Shown: one piece after another, positions 26,180 to 35,163 of the stretch | Layout of the letters: the number at the start of each line of letters is the position of its first letter | Numbering within the stretch: the first letter of the stretch is position 1 | Source: Chitinibacter sp046530675 | Lineage (GTDB): Bacteria > Pseudomonadota > Gammaproteobacteria > Burkholderiales > Chitinibacteraceae | DNA length: 64,000 nt | Direction: 5' to 3' | Assembly: GCF_046530675.1 (NCBI RefSeq) | Contig: NZ_CP172558.1 | Location: forward strand, 2,294,001-2,358,000 | Translations under genes and position numbers: made by a program | Notes under the pieces: model-generated | The model's input: only the letters and a program-made list of their open reading frames with translations | The model's database searches: none | What the model was told of the DNA's origin: nothing

Positions 26180-26941
26180 ATGAAAAAGTACGGCTTGCTT
26201 GCAGTGTCGCTGGTTTTCTCGTTTACGGCATATGTGCCGCTGGCGCAGGCCGACGAAGAATTAACTTCCGATCAGCAGCGCGCAGCAACTCGTACCAGTT
26301 TGGCTTCTGAGTATTATCGACGCGGCGCTTATACGATTGCGATCGACGAGGCGAACAAGGCGCTAGATGCGGTTGCCAATTACCCGCAAGCGCTGAATGT
26401 GCTGGCTGTGGCCTATGTGGCGCTCAAGGACGACGCACAGGGGCGCAAGTATTTTGAACTGGCGATGCAGGCTGCGCCAAAAGATCCGGATATCAACCAA
26501 AATTATGGCAACTATCTGTGCGAGCGTGGCGAGCATCAAGCCGGTTTGGCTCGCTATGAGGTCGTGTTGGGAACCACTTTATATCCAACGCCGGATCTGA
26601 CTTTACTCGCGGCAGCCAATTGCAGTCTGAAAGCCGGTGATAAAGCATTAGCCAAGCAGTATTTCGACCGTGCGAGCAAGCAACGGACGAGCAGTTTGCA
26701 AGTGAAATTCCAGGTCGCCAATTTTTTGCTAAGTGAAGGCGAGCTGCCGCAAGCCAAACAATTGTTTATCGATGTTTTGCGGGCGATTCCCAAAGCGCCC
26801 CCCGAGCTGCTCTGGCTGGGGGTGCGTATAGAACGTAAAATTGGCAACAAGGAAGCGGAGGCTCGTTATGCCAGCGAGTTGCGCCGCAATCATCCCGATT
26901 CGCTAGAGGCAACCAAGCTTTTGACCGGACAATATGACTGA
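26180..26941 (+). CDS. pilW: Type IV pilus biogenesis/stability protein PilW (PilF)
   Basis: 253 residues with a signal peptide (cleaved after A-Q-A, about residue 24) and tandem TPR repeats over most of the mature chain. PilF/PilW is the pilotin that helps assemble the PilQ secretin in the outer membrane. Most pilotins are lipoproteins; no lipobox is seen here. The position between rlmN and rodZ is the usual one in beta- and gammaproteobacteria. It starts 10 bp after rlmN and its stop overlaps the start of rodZ. Confidence 0.88.
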   Translation: MKKYGLLAVSLVFSFTAYVPLAQADEELTSDQQRAATRTSLASEYYRRGAYTIAIDEANKALDAVANYPQALNVLAVAYVALKDDAQGRKYFELAMQAAPKDPDINQNYGNYLCERGEHQAGLARYEVVLGTTLYPTPDLTLLAAANCSLKAGDKALAKQYFDRASKQRTSSLQVKFQVANFLLSEGELPQAKQLFIDVLRAIPKAPPELLWLGVRIERKIGNKEAEARYASELRRNHPDSLEATKLLTGQYD

Positions 26942-27869
26942 ACAGCCAGAAACCAACCCAAGCCCTTTCCTGCCTGCTGGCCGACAATTGCGCACGGCTC
27001 GTGAAGCAATGGGATTTTCGATTGATGACGTCGCAGGGCAGCTTAAGCTTTCCCGTCGCCAGATTCAGGCGCTGGAAAATGAAGATTTTGACCAGTTGCC
27101 AAGCAATTTGTTTATTCGCGGCTTTGTGCGTAATTATGCGCGGCTGGTACAAATTGATGCCGAACCTTTGCTGGAATACCTGCATGAGGTATTGCCTCGT
27201 GATGAACAGCAGGTAAGCTCTAGGGCGGTATACGTCGAGGCTGGGCCGGTTATTCCTGAAAGTCAGCATCATGTCGGTGAAAAGGGTTCGCCCAAGCCGG
27301 TGGTGGTTTCCTTGCTCGGGGCGCTGATTGGGATCGGACTGGTTTACTGGTATCTACAGCAGCCGACGACTCCGGATGTGGCTTTACCAACCCCGGCAGC
27401 GTTGGAGTTAGTAGATGCATCGGCTGCCAGTGCTGTGGCTGAAGCTTTGCCAACTGTCGAGCCGACCGCTGCGTCATCGCTGATGTCGGCAGGTGCTGCA
27501 TCCAGTGCAACTGCAGTGCTGGCATCCAAGCCAGTGGCATCAATGGTGCAGACTAAAATAGCTTCTGCTGCATCTGGACTGACTTCTGCGGCCAAAGCTT
27601 CAATGGCTTCGGCTGTCGCTGCCGGCAGTGTGGACATGAGTATCGTGACCGAATCAGACAGTTGGGTGCAGATTATTGATCGCAATGGCAATCAGGTGTT
27701 ATCCGAAATTGTTCGCCCAGGTTATGAGCGCAAAGTGGTCGGTTTGTCTCCCTTTGCAGTCAAAGTGGGGAACGCACCCAAAACCAAACTGACGATTCAA
27801 GGTCGACCGGTCGATTTGAGCAGCCATCTCAAGCCCGGCTCGGATGTTGTTAACCTGGAAGTGAAATAA
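26934..27869 (+). CDS. rodZ: RodZ-like cytoskeletal membrane protein
   Basis: 311 residues. Domains in order: an HTH_25 domain (about 15-85: L-R-T-A-R-E-A-M-G-F-S-I-D-D-V-A), one membrane segment (121-141), an Ala/Ser/Val-rich linker (145-235), and a DUF4115 domain (about 235-308). RodZ links MreB to the cell-wall synthesis machinery. It overlaps pilW by 8 bases, which suggests coupled translation. A 51-bp palindrome lies in its linker upstream of the membrane segment. Confidence 0.9.
   Translation: MTEQPETNPSPFLPAGRQLRTAREAMGFSIDDVAGQLKLSRRQIQALENEDFDQLPSNLFIRGFVRNYARLVQIDAEPLLEYLHEVLPRDEQQVSSRAVYVEAGPVIPESQHHVGEKGSPKPVVVSLLGALIGIGLVYWYLQQPTTPDVALPTPAALELVDASAASAVAEALPTVEPTAASSLMSAGAASSATAVLASKPVASMVQTKIASAASGLTSAAKASMASAVAAGSVDMSIVTESDSWVQIIDRNGNQVLSEIVRPGYERKVVGLSPFAVKVGNAPKTKLTIQGRPVDLSSHLKPGSDVVNLEVK
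27186..27236. repeat. 51-bp gapped palindrome, site 8
   Basis: Arms GAGGTAT and ATACGTC, 37 bases apart, inside rodZ. The left arm continues TGCCTC, close to the extended half-site. Confidence 0.5.
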
Positions 27870-27888
27870 TCTGGAATTGAAAGAATTC

Positions 27889-29163
27889 ATGTTTAGCCCG
27901 ATACAGCGTCGTAAAACCCGCCAAGTACAAATTGGCCATGTGTGGGTAGGTAGCGATCACCCGGTCATGGTGCAATCAATGACCAATACCGATACCGCCG
28001 ATGCGGAAGGCACTGCGCGTCAAGTGTTCGAGCTGTGGCGTGCCGGCTCTGAAGCGGTGCGTATTACCGTCAATAGCGCCGAAGCAGCGGCGCAAGTCGC
28101 CAATATCAAAACCAAGCTGGAAAACTGGGGTTGTAAAGTCCCGCTGGTGGGCGACTTTCACTTTAACGGTGATCGTTTGCTGCGTGATTACCCCGATTGT
28201 GCCGAGGCCTTGGCGAAATACCGGATTAATCCGGGTAATGTCGGCAAGGGCAGTAAACGTGATGAAAAATTCGCGTTTATGATCGAAAAAGCAATTGAAT
28301 ACAATAAGCCGGTTCGTATCGGCGTCAACTGGGGGTCGCTCGATCAGAGCATTGCCGCCCGGATGATGGATGAAAATTCAAAACGCGCTCAACCTTTGAC
28401 CGCCGAAGCGGTAATGCGTGAAGCCCTGATTGTTTCAGCTTTGGAGTCGGCTGAGCAGGCGGTGAAATGGGGTTTGTCGCCAGATAAAATTTTGCTGTCG
28501 TGCAAAGTCTCGCATGTGCAAGATTTGATCGCTGTGTACCGCGACCTGGGTGCGCGCTGTGATTATCCATTGCACTTGGGGTTGACCGAAGCAGGGATGG
28601 GCTCCAAAGGTATCGTCGCCTCAAGCGCGGCATTGGCCATCCTGATGCAGGAAGGCATCGGCGATACGATTCGGATTTCCCTGACGCCTGAGCCTAATGG
28701 TGATCGTACCAAGGAAGTCATTGTTGCGCAGGAGTTGCTGCAAACGATGGATTTGCGCAGTTTTACTCCGCTGGTCACCGCTTGTCCTGGTTGTGGGCGT
28801 ACGACGTCAACGGTTTTTCAGGAGCTGGCACAGGATATTCAAAACTTCCTGCGCGAACAAATGCCGGTCTGGCGTGCAAAATACCCGGGCGTCGAAGAAA
28901 TGAAAGTCGCTGTGATGGGTTGTGTCGTCAATGGCCCTGGCGAATCCAAGCTGGCCGATATCGGAATCAGCTTGCCGGGAACAGGTGAAGTGCCGGTTTG
29001 TCCGGTTTATGTTGACGGTGAAAAAGATGTGACCCTGAAAGGCGATCATGTGGCGGAGGAGTTTCAGGCCATTGTCGAGAACTACGTCGTGACGCGGTAT
29101 GGGGAAAATGGTGCAAAACGCCGTGTTGACGCACCGAAAATCATCCCGCTCGCGCAGATTTAA
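27889..29163 (+). CDS. ispG: 4-hydroxy-3-methylbut-2-en-1-yl diphosphate synthase
   Basis: 424 residues. Penultimate enzyme of the MEP isoprenoid pathway; reduces MEcPP to HMBPP with electrons from flavodoxin. The [4Fe-4S] ligands are Cys299, Cys302 (A-C-P-G-C-G-R) and Cys345 (M-G-C-V-V-N-G-P-G-E). The ATG at 27889 is preferred to a TTG four codons earlier. The single long domain arrangement is typical for proteobacteria. 19 bp after rodZ. Confidence 0.97.
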   Translation: MFSPIQRRKTRQVQIGHVWVGSDHPVMVQSMTNTDTADAEGTARQVFELWRAGSEAVRITVNSAEAAAQVANIKTKLENWGCKVPLVGDFHFNGDRLLRDYPDCAEALAKYRINPGNVGKGSKRDEKFAFMIEKAIEYNKPVRIGVNWGSLDQSIAARMMDENSKRAQPLTAEAVMREALIVSALESAEQAVKWGLSPDKILLSCKVSHVQDLIAVYRDLGARCDYPLHLGLTEAGMGSKGIVASSAALAILMQEGIGDTIRISLTPEPNGDRTKEVIVAQELLQTMDLRSFTPLVTACPGCGRTTSTVFQELAQDIQNFLREQMPVWRAKYPGVEEMKVAVMGCVVNGPGESKLADIGISLPGTGEVPVCPVYVDGEKDVTLKGDHVAEEFQAIVENYVVTRYGENGAKRRVDAPKIIPLAQI

Positions 29164-29190
29164 TTTTAAGTTTTAGGTTGAAGAATAAAA

Positions 29191-30477
29191 ATGGCTCAAA
29201 CCATTCAGGGTATTCGCGGCATGAACGATGTGCTGCCGCAGGAAACGCCGACTTGGCAATTTTTTGAACGGGTTACGCGCGAATGGCTGGCGGCGTATGG
29301 TTACCACCAGATCCGGATGCCAATTGTTGAATCAACGCATTTGTTTGTTCGCGGCGTCGGTGAGCATACCGATATTGTCGAAAAAGAAATGTATGCCTTC
29401 GAAGATAGTCTGAACGGCGAAAAGCTCACTTTGCGCCCAGAAGGTACTGCAGGCTGCGTGCGCGCCTGCATCGAACATGGTCTTTTGTATAATCAAACCC
29501 AGCGCCTGTGGTATACCGGTCCGATGTTCCGCCACGAACGTCCACAAAAAGGCCGCTTGCGCCAGTTTCACCAGCTCGGTGTTGAGGCCTTCGGTTTTGC
29601 GACGCCGGATGTTGATGCCGAAATGATTCTGATGCTGGCCGATTTATGGCCGCGTCTGGGTTTAACTGGTTTGACGCTGGAAATCAATTCGCTGGGTAAT
29701 GCGGATGAGCGCGCTGCGCATCGTTCCGAGCTCATCAAATACCTTGAGGGGTATGTTGATGTACTGGACGAAGATAGCCGTCGCCGGCTATATACCAACC
29801 CTTTGCGAGTTTTAGATACCAAAAATCCTGCTTTGCAGGACATGGCCGAAAAAGCGCCGCGCCTGGCTGATTTTCTGGGTGAAGAATCCAAAGCGCATTT
29901 TGCCGGCGTGAAGGCTTTGCTAGACGACGCCGGTATTTCTTATGTGATCAATCCGCGTCTGGTGCGGGGGCTGGATTACTACAACCGCACTGTTTTCGAA
30001 TGGATCACTACTGAATTGGGTGCGCAAGGAACGGTGGCCGCTGGTGGCCGTTATGACGGTCTGGTTGAACAACTGGGCGGAAAACCTTGTCCGGCGGTGG
30101 GTTTTGCGATGGGAATAGAGCGTCTGTTGCTCTTGCTTGAGGCGCAAAATATCGCTGTTCCATTGGCAAGTCCCGATGTTTATGTGGTGAGTCAGGGCGA
30201 GGCCGCTGCACGTTATGCCTTCATTGCTGCACGCACGATGCGAGCTCTGGGGCTGAATGTGATATATCATGCTGGCGGTGGCAGTTTTAAGTCGCAATTT
30301 AAGAAAGCCGACCAATCAGGTGCACGCTTGGCCGTGATTATTGGTGAAGGCGAAATGGAAGCCGCGACGGTAAATATCAAAGTGCTCACAGGTGATCAAC
30401 AAGGTGAGCAACAAACCGTTGCGCAAGATCAGTTAGCAAGTGTGATTTGTAGTCTTACTCATCAAGGACAGGGATAA
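29191..30477 (+). CDS. hisS: Histidyl-tRNA synthetase
   Basis: 428 residues. Class II synthetase. Motif 2 is F-R-H-E-R-P-Q-K-G-R near 113, the histidine A motif L-V-R-G-L-D-Y-Y-N-R-T near 258, and motif 3 G-F-A-M-G-I-E-R near 305. The C-terminal anticodon domain is complete. A regulatory paralogue, hisZ, is encoded 7 kb downstream. It is followed one base later by the yfgM-like gene. Confidence 0.97.
   Translation: MAQTIQGIRGMNDVLPQETPTWQFFERVTREWLAAYGYHQIRMPIVESTHLFVRGVGEHTDIVEKEMYAFEDSLNGEKLTLRPEGTAGCVRACIEHGLLYNQTQRLWYTGPMFRHERPQKGRLRQFHQLGVEAFGFATPDVDAEMILMLADLWPRLGLTGLTLEINSLGNADERAAHRSELIKYLEGYVDVLDEDSRRRLYTNPLRVLDTKNPALQDMAEKAPRLADFLGEESKAHFAGVKALLDDAGISYVINPRLVRGLDYYNRTVFEWITTELGAQGTVAAGGRYDGLVEQLGGKPCPAVGFAMGIERLLLLLEAQNIAVPLASPDVYVVSQGEAAARYAFIAARTMRALGLNVIYHAGGGSFKSQFKKADQSGARLAVIIGEGEMEAATVNIKVLTGDQQGEQQTVAQDQLASVICSLTHQGQG
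29748..29798. repeat. 51-bp gapped palindrome, site 9
   Basis: Arms GGGGTAT and ATACCAA, 37 bases apart, inside hisS. Confidence 0.5.
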
Positions 30478-30478
30478 C

Positions 30479-31108
30479 ATGGCAGCTTTTGACTTACAAG
30501 AACAAGAACAGATCGCCGAGCTCAAAGCCTGGTGGCAAAGCTGGGGTAAATCATTGGCTACGGCCATCGCTACAGCGCTGGTACTCTACGCTGCTTGGAC
30601 TGGCTGGCAAACGTGGCAGAAAAGTCAGGCGGCCAAAGCAGCTGATCTATATGTTCAATTGCAATCTCAGGCGATGGATCAAAGCAAGTTTGATGTTACG
30701 TTGGCTGCACTGAAAAATGATTACAAATCGACGCCTTATACTGCCCGAGCTGCATTGGCTGCGGCCAAATTGGCCTATATGAAAGGTAATCCTGCCAAGG
30801 CGAAAGAAGAACTCAACTGGGTCATTGCTAACGCTAAAGAGGTGAATTTGCGTGATTCTGCCAAATTGCGTTTGGCCGCCGTGCTGATGGATGAGCAAAA
30901 ACTGGATGAGGCGCTGAATCTGGTGAAAACACCGGAAGAAGAAAGCTATTCACCGCTATTTGCAGAAATGCGTGGTGATGTACTACTGGCGAAAAATGAT
31001 AAGGCTGGCGCAGCAGATTCATATCGTCAGGCCATCGCCAAGTTGCCTAAAGACGCGCCAAATTTGAAGCTGCTTGAGGTGAAACTTGATGTGCTTGGAG
31101 TCAAGTAA
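30479..31108 (+). CDS. yfgM: YfgM-family membrane TPR protein (SecYEG ancillary factor)
   Basis: 209 residues: a short cytoplasmic start with acidic residues and W-W-Q-S-W-G-K, one membrane segment (about 24-44), and a periplasmic TPR-like domain. In E. coli YfgM binds SecYEG and PpiD and helps hand over exported proteins to periplasmic chaperones. Its place between hisS and bamB is the same as in E. coli. It begins immediately after the hisS stop. Confidence 0.9.
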   Translation: MAAFDLQEQEQIAELKAWWQSWGKSLATAIATALVLYAAWTGWQTWQKSQAAKAADLYVQLQSQAMDQSKFDVTLAALKNDYKSTPYTARAALAAAKLAYMKGNPAKAKEELNWVIANAKEVNLRDSAKLRLAAVLMDEQKLDEALNLVKTPEEESYSPLFAEMRGDVLLAKNDKAGAADSYRQAIAKLPKDAPNLKLLEVKLDVLGVK

Positions 31109-31109
31109 A

Positions 31110-32231
31110 ATGCGTGTTTTCTTATGTACCTTGATCGTTTTGGGGCTGAGCGCTTGCTCAAGCACCAGCAATGTTGTCGAGCCGTCTGCTTTGCCTGCGC
31201 TCAAAAGCAGCAGTACAGCAAAAAACCTTTGGCAGGCCTCAATTGGTGATGAGACCGCCTATCGTTTTCAGCCTGCATTCTGGGGTGATTCGGTCGCAGT
31301 GGCTGGTGGGAGCAATGAAGTTGCTTTACTTGATCGCGCGACAGGTCAGGCTAAATGGAGACAAAAATTATCTCAGTCTATCGCAGGTGGCATCGGGATT
31401 GGTGCTGATCTGGTCGCGGTGGGTAGCTTGAAAGGTGAAGTGCTGGCCTTGGAGCAAAGCACAGGCAAAGTGTTGTGGAGCGCAAAAACGTCGAGTGAAG
31501 TGATTGCTTCTCCCATCGTCGAAAACGGTTTGGTGATTGTTCGTTCGAACGATAGCAAGGTGAGTGCATTTTCTGCCGCATCGGGCGAGCTGAAATGGTT
31601 TTACCAGCGTCCGCAGCCTGCATTGCAATTGCGTAATTATGCGCCTCCGGTCTCTGCCGATGGCATTGTTTATGTCGGGCAGGCGGCAGGACGCCTGACT
31701 GCATTGGCTCTGAACGATGGGCGTGTTTTGTGGGAGGCGCCGATTGCTTTGCCCCGAGGTGCGAGTGAAATTGAACGTGTGACCGATATTGTCGCTCCGC
31801 CTGTTGTGCATGCCGATATGGTTTGTGCGGTGGCTTATCAGGGGCGCGTCGCGTGTATCAATACCAAGAATGGCGCTCTGGTTTGGACTCGTGAAATCTC
31901 AAGCTGGTCCGGTCTGGCAATTGATGAACGCAATGTTTATGTAACAGATGTAAAAGGGCATATTCAGGCATTCGAGCGCAATACAGGTCGCTCGGTCTGG
32001 AAGCAGGAACAGTTGGCGTACCGCTTTGTTAGTGCGCCTGCAGTATTGGGTAATCAGGTTGTGGTCGGTGATCTAGACGGTTATTTGCACTATCTTGACC
32101 CTGAAGATGGGTCTTTGGTTGGCCAGCAGGCCACCGATGGCAGTCGTATTTATTTAGCCCCCCAATCCATTGGCTCGCAAGCCTTGGTGCAGACTCGCAA
32201 AGGCAGCTTGTATCTGCTGGGTGCACAGTAA
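31110..32231 (+). CDS. bamB: Outer membrane protein assembly factor BamB
   Basis: 373 residues. Lipoprotein of the BAM complex, which folds beta-barrel proteins into the outer membrane. The signal peptide ends in the lipobox L-S-A-C (Cys18 region), and the rest is an eight-bladed beta-propeller of PQQ-like repeats (A-L-D-x-x-T-G-x-x-x-W type). The ATG at 31110 follows GGAG at 31097-31100 with good spacing; an earlier in-frame ATG would add eight residues and spoil the signal peptide. Confidence 0.94.
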   Translation: MRVFLCTLIVLGLSACSSTSNVVEPSALPALKSSSTAKNLWQASIGDETAYRFQPAFWGDSVAVAGGSNEVALLDRATGQAKWRQKLSQSIAGGIGIGADLVAVGSLKGEVLALEQSTGKVLWSAKTSSEVIASPIVENGLVIVRSNDSKVSAFSAASGELKWFYQRPQPALQLRNYAPPVSADGIVYVGQAAGRLTALALNDGRVLWEAPIALPRGASEIERVTDIVAPPVVHADMVCAVAYQGRVACINTKNGALVWTREISSWSGLAIDERNVYVTDVKGHIQAFERNTGRSVWKQEQLAYRFVSAPAVLGNQVVVGDLDGYLHYLDPEDGSLVGQQATDGSRIYLAPQSIGSQALVQTRKGSLYLLGAQ

Positions 32232-32240
32232 GAGAATTGA

Positions 32241-33593
32241 ATGAAACCAACTATTGCCCTTGTGGGGCGCCCGAATGTGGGCAAATCGACTCTTTTTAAT
32301 CGTCTTACCAAAACACGTGATGCGCTGGTGGCTGATCAGCCGGGTTTAACGCGTGATCGCCACTACGGTCATGGCAAGGTGGGCGAAAAGCCTTATCTGG
32401 TCATCGATACCGGTGGTTTTGAACCGGTGATTGATGAAGGCATTATGTTTGAAATGGCCAAGCAGACATTGCAGGCTGTTGATGAAGCTGATGCCATTGT
32501 ATTTATTGTTGATGGCCGTAATGGTTTAACGCCGCAAGATAAAATCATTGCCAATCGCCTGCGTCAGGGTGATCGTCCTGTCTGGGTTGCAGTAAATAAA
32601 ATCGAAGGGATGAACCGCGCGGTGATGACCGCCGAGTTTCATGAGCTGGGTTTGGGCGATCCGGTAGCCATTTCCGCAACGCATGGTGAGGGTGTTCGTG
32701 ATCTGATTAATGAAATTTTGGAAGGCTTCCCTGAGCCTGAGCCAGAAGAAGAAATCACTCACCCGATTTTTGCCATTGTAGGTCGTCCGAATGTTGGTAA
32801 ATCAACACTGGTCAATACCATTCTTGGTGAAGAGCGTGTAATTGCTTTTGATGCACCGGGTACGACGCGTGACTCGGTGTTTATTGATTTCGAACGAAAT
32901 GGGCAAAATTACACCGTGGTTGATACGGCCGGTGTGCGTCGTCGCGGTAAAGTAACCGACATGATCGAGAAATTTTCGGTTATTAAAACGATGCAGGCGA
33001 TCGAAGATTGTAATGTGGTGATTCTCGTGCTTGATGCGACACAGGACGTGTCGGATCAGGATGCCAAAATTGCCGGCTTTGTATTAGAGTCAGGCCGGGC
33101 TTTGGTGGTGGCGATCAATAAGTGGGAAGCCGCTGATGAAGATCAGCGTAATACCATTAAGCGCGAAATTGGCCGTAAACTGGCCTTCCTTGATTTTGCA
33201 AAGTTTCACTATATCTCGGCATTACAGGGTAAGGGAGTCGCTGATCTTTTTGGCTCGATCCATCAGGCTTATGATGCTGCGATGATCAAAATCCCGACGC
33301 CAAAATTGACTCGTGCATTGCAGTTGGCCATGGAGCGCCAGCAGCCGCCAATCGCGGGCAAAATTCGCCCAAAAATGCGGTATGCGCATCAGGGGGGCAG
33401 TAATCCGCCTATAGTGGTGATTCACGGTAATGCGCTTGAAGCAGTGCCTGCAGCATATTGGCGTTATCTGGAACATTTTTTCATCAAAACGTTCAAATTA
33501 CAGGGTACGCCATTGAGGGTGCAATTCAAGAAAGGAGGCAACCCATTTGAAGGTAAGGCACCTCCAAAATTGAATCGGCGTGGTAATAAGTAA
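32241..33593 (+). CDS. der: GTPase Der (EngA), 50S ribosome assembly
   Basis: 450 residues. Two consecutive GTPase domains, each with G-R-P-N-V-G-K-S-T (near 8 and 183), D-x-x-G and N-K-x-E/W-E motifs, then a KH-like domain (about 355-440). Der is needed for maturation of the large ribosomal subunit. It starts 9 bp after bamB and ends the block that began with ndk. Confidence 0.97.
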   Translation: MKPTIALVGRPNVGKSTLFNRLTKTRDALVADQPGLTRDRHYGHGKVGEKPYLVIDTGGFEPVIDEGIMFEMAKQTLQAVDEADAIVFIVDGRNGLTPQDKIIANRLRQGDRPVWVAVNKIEGMNRAVMTAEFHELGLGDPVAISATHGEGVRDLINEILEGFPEPEPEEEITHPIFAIVGRPNVGKSTLVNTILGEERVIAFDAPGTTRDSVFIDFERNGQNYTVVDTAGVRRRGKVTDMIEKFSVIKTMQAIEDCNVVILVLDATQDVSDQDAKIAGFVLESGRALVVAINKWEAADEDQRNTIKREIGRKLAFLDFAKFHYISALQGKGVADLFGSIHQAYDAAMIKIPTPKLTRALQLAMERQQPPIAGKIRPKMRYAHQGGSNPPIVVIHGNALEAVPAAYWRYLEHFFIKTFKLQGTPLRVQFKKGGNPFEGKAPPKLNRRGNK

Positions 33594-33595
33594 TA

Positions 33596-33624
33596 TTGAA
33601 GGCTGATGGGAACTGTACTATAAA
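33596..33624 (+). promoter_or_regulatory. Putative hfq promoter
   Basis: TTGAAG (33596-33601), exactly 17 bases, TATAAA (33619-33624). A second candidate follows (TTGACT and TAAACA, also 17 bases apart), so hfq may have tandem promoters. Confidence 0.55.
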
Positions 33625-33684
33625 TCCAAGAGTTTTGACTCAAGCCGTATAGACGGATAAACAATAACAAACCGGAGAATAAAA

Positions 33685-33936
33685 ATGAGTGCTAAGGGGC
33701 AAATGTTGCAAGATCCTTTTTTGAATATCTTGCGCAAAGAGCATGTGCCAGTGTCAATCTATTTGGTAAATGGCATCAAGTTGCAAGGCCAGATTGAATC
33801 GTTTGATCAGTACGTTGTATTGCTGCGTAATACGGTAACGCAAATGGTTTACAAACATGCAATTTCTACGGTTGTACCATCGCGTTCTGTGACTGTGCCG
33901 CATGATAATCCTGCTGCTGCGGTGGCAGATAACTGA
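33685..33936 (+). CDS. hfq: RNA chaperone Hfq
   Basis: 83 residues. Hexameric Sm-like protein that pairs small RNAs with mRNAs. Sm1 covers V-S-I-Y-L-V-N-G-I-K-L-Q-G with F-D-Q-Y-V-V-L-L, and Sm2 is Y-K-H-A-I-S-T-V-V-P. The short acidic tail after residue 70 is typical for betaproteobacteria. A terminator separates it from hflX, so most transcripts should be monocistronic. Confidence 0.97.
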   Translation: MSAKGQMLQDPFLNILRKEHVPVSIYLVNGIKLQGQIESFDQYVVLLRNTVTQMVYKHAISTVVPSRSVTVPHDNPAAAVADN

Positions 33937-33960
33937 TTGTAGCATCGCTAAAATGAGCTC

Positions 33961-33994
33961 AAACCCCGAAAGATTGGTTCTTTCGGGGTTTTTT
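33961..33994 (+). terminator. Terminator after hfq
   Basis: AAACCCCGAAAGA pairs with TCTTTCGGGGTTT (13 bp) and runs into T. The loop is five bases. Confidence 0.9.
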
Positions 33995-34056
33995 CTGCTT
34001 GCTTTTTGTGTAGCTGACCCCATTTGTATATTTGATGATTTGAGACTGAGGTAGGC

Positions 34057-35163
34057 ATGTTTGAACGCCATCAGGGCGGTGATGAGGCAATTTTGGTTTG
34101 CCTCGATTTTGGCGAACCCGATTACCGAGATGGGATCGATGAGTTTGTTGAATTGGTGAAGTCTGCCGGTGTTAAGCCACTGCAAATTATTGAAGGCAAG
34201 CGTCAGCGTCCTGATGCCGCATATTTTGCCGGAAGTGGCAAAGCAGATGAAATAGCCCAAGCAGTCGCTGAACATCAAGCTCAGTTAGTGATTTTCAATC
34301 ATCAGTTATCCCCCGCGCAAGAAAGAAATCTAGAGCGTAAAGCCCAGTGTCGTGTGCTTGATCGTACCACCTTGATTCTTGATATTTTTGCTCAGCGTGC
34401 ACGTACTGCCGAAGGTAAATTGCAAGTTGAACTGGCTCAATTGGCGCACATTCAAACGCGACTGATTCGTGGTTGGACTCACCTTGAGCGGCAAAAGGGT
34501 GGCGTGGGATTGCGTGGTCCTGGTGAAACCCAGCTTGAAACCGATCGTCGTTTGATCGGGATCCGTGTCAAACGCCTGAAAGATCAGCTCGCACAAGTAC
34601 AAAAGCAAAGGGCGACGCAGCGAAAATCGCGAGAGAGAACGGGGCAGTTTACCGTTTCGATTGTCGGATACACCAATGCGGGTAAATCGACACTGTTTAA
34701 TGCACTGACCAAAGCAAAGATTTATGTTGCAGATCAATTGTTTGCAACTCTGGATACCACTAGCAGGAAATTATATCTGGATGCCGAGCATTCGATTGTA
34801 TTGTCCGATACAGTAGGTTTTATCCGGCAATTGCCACATACCCTGGTGGCGGCATTTCGGGCCACATTGGAAGAAACGGTGAATGCTGATTTATTACTGC
34901 ATGTCGTTGACATCAACCATCCGATGCGTGAATTGCAAATTGCCGAAGTTAATAAGGTGTTAAAAGAAATTGGTGCGGAACAAATCCCCCAGTTGATGGT
35001 CTTCAACAAGATTGATCAAAAGGCGCTGCCGGCAGAATTGCTGCGCGATGAGTATGATAAAATCCATACGGTTAAATTAAGTGCGATTGAAGGTAATGGT
35101 CTTGATTTACTCCGTGCCGCGTTGATTGAAGCAATGAGCCAATCAGAAAAGGAACAAGAATAA
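34057..35163 (+). CDS. hflX: GTPase HflX
   Basis: 368 residues. Ribosome-associated GTPase that splits stalled 70S ribosomes in stress. The N-terminal HflX domain (with G-S-G-K-A-D-E-I near 53 and G-P-G-E-T-Q-L-E-T-D-R near 150) precedes the G domain (G-Y-T-N-A-G-K-S-T-L-F-N near 206, D-T-V-G-F near 253, N-K-I-D near 315). It ends directly before the start codon of hflK. Confidence 0.96.
   Translation: MFERHQGGDEAILVCLDFGEPDYRDGIDEFVELVKSAGVKPLQIIEGKRQRPDAAYFAGSGKADEIAQAVAEHQAQLVIFNHQLSPAQERNLERKAQCRVLDRTTLILDIFAQRARTAEGKLQVELAQLAHIQTRLIRGWTHLERQKGGVGLRGPGETQLETDRRLIGIRVKRLKDQLAQVQKQRATQRKSRERTGQFTVSIVGYTNAGKSTLFNALTKAKIYVADQLFATLDTTSRKLYLDAEHSIVLSDTVGFIRQLPHTLVAAFRATLEETVNADLLLHVVDINHPMRELQIAEVNKVLKEIGAEQIPQLMVFNKIDQKALPAELLRDEYDKIHTVKLSAIEGNGLDLLRAALIEAMSQSEKEQE

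Noticed and set aside
34795..34844. TTGTAT...ATACCCT with a 36-base gap inside hflX, and a similar 50-bp case at 8687-8736
   Set aside because: The gap is one base short of the constant 37. I kept them out of the count because allowing a variable gap raises the chance rate.
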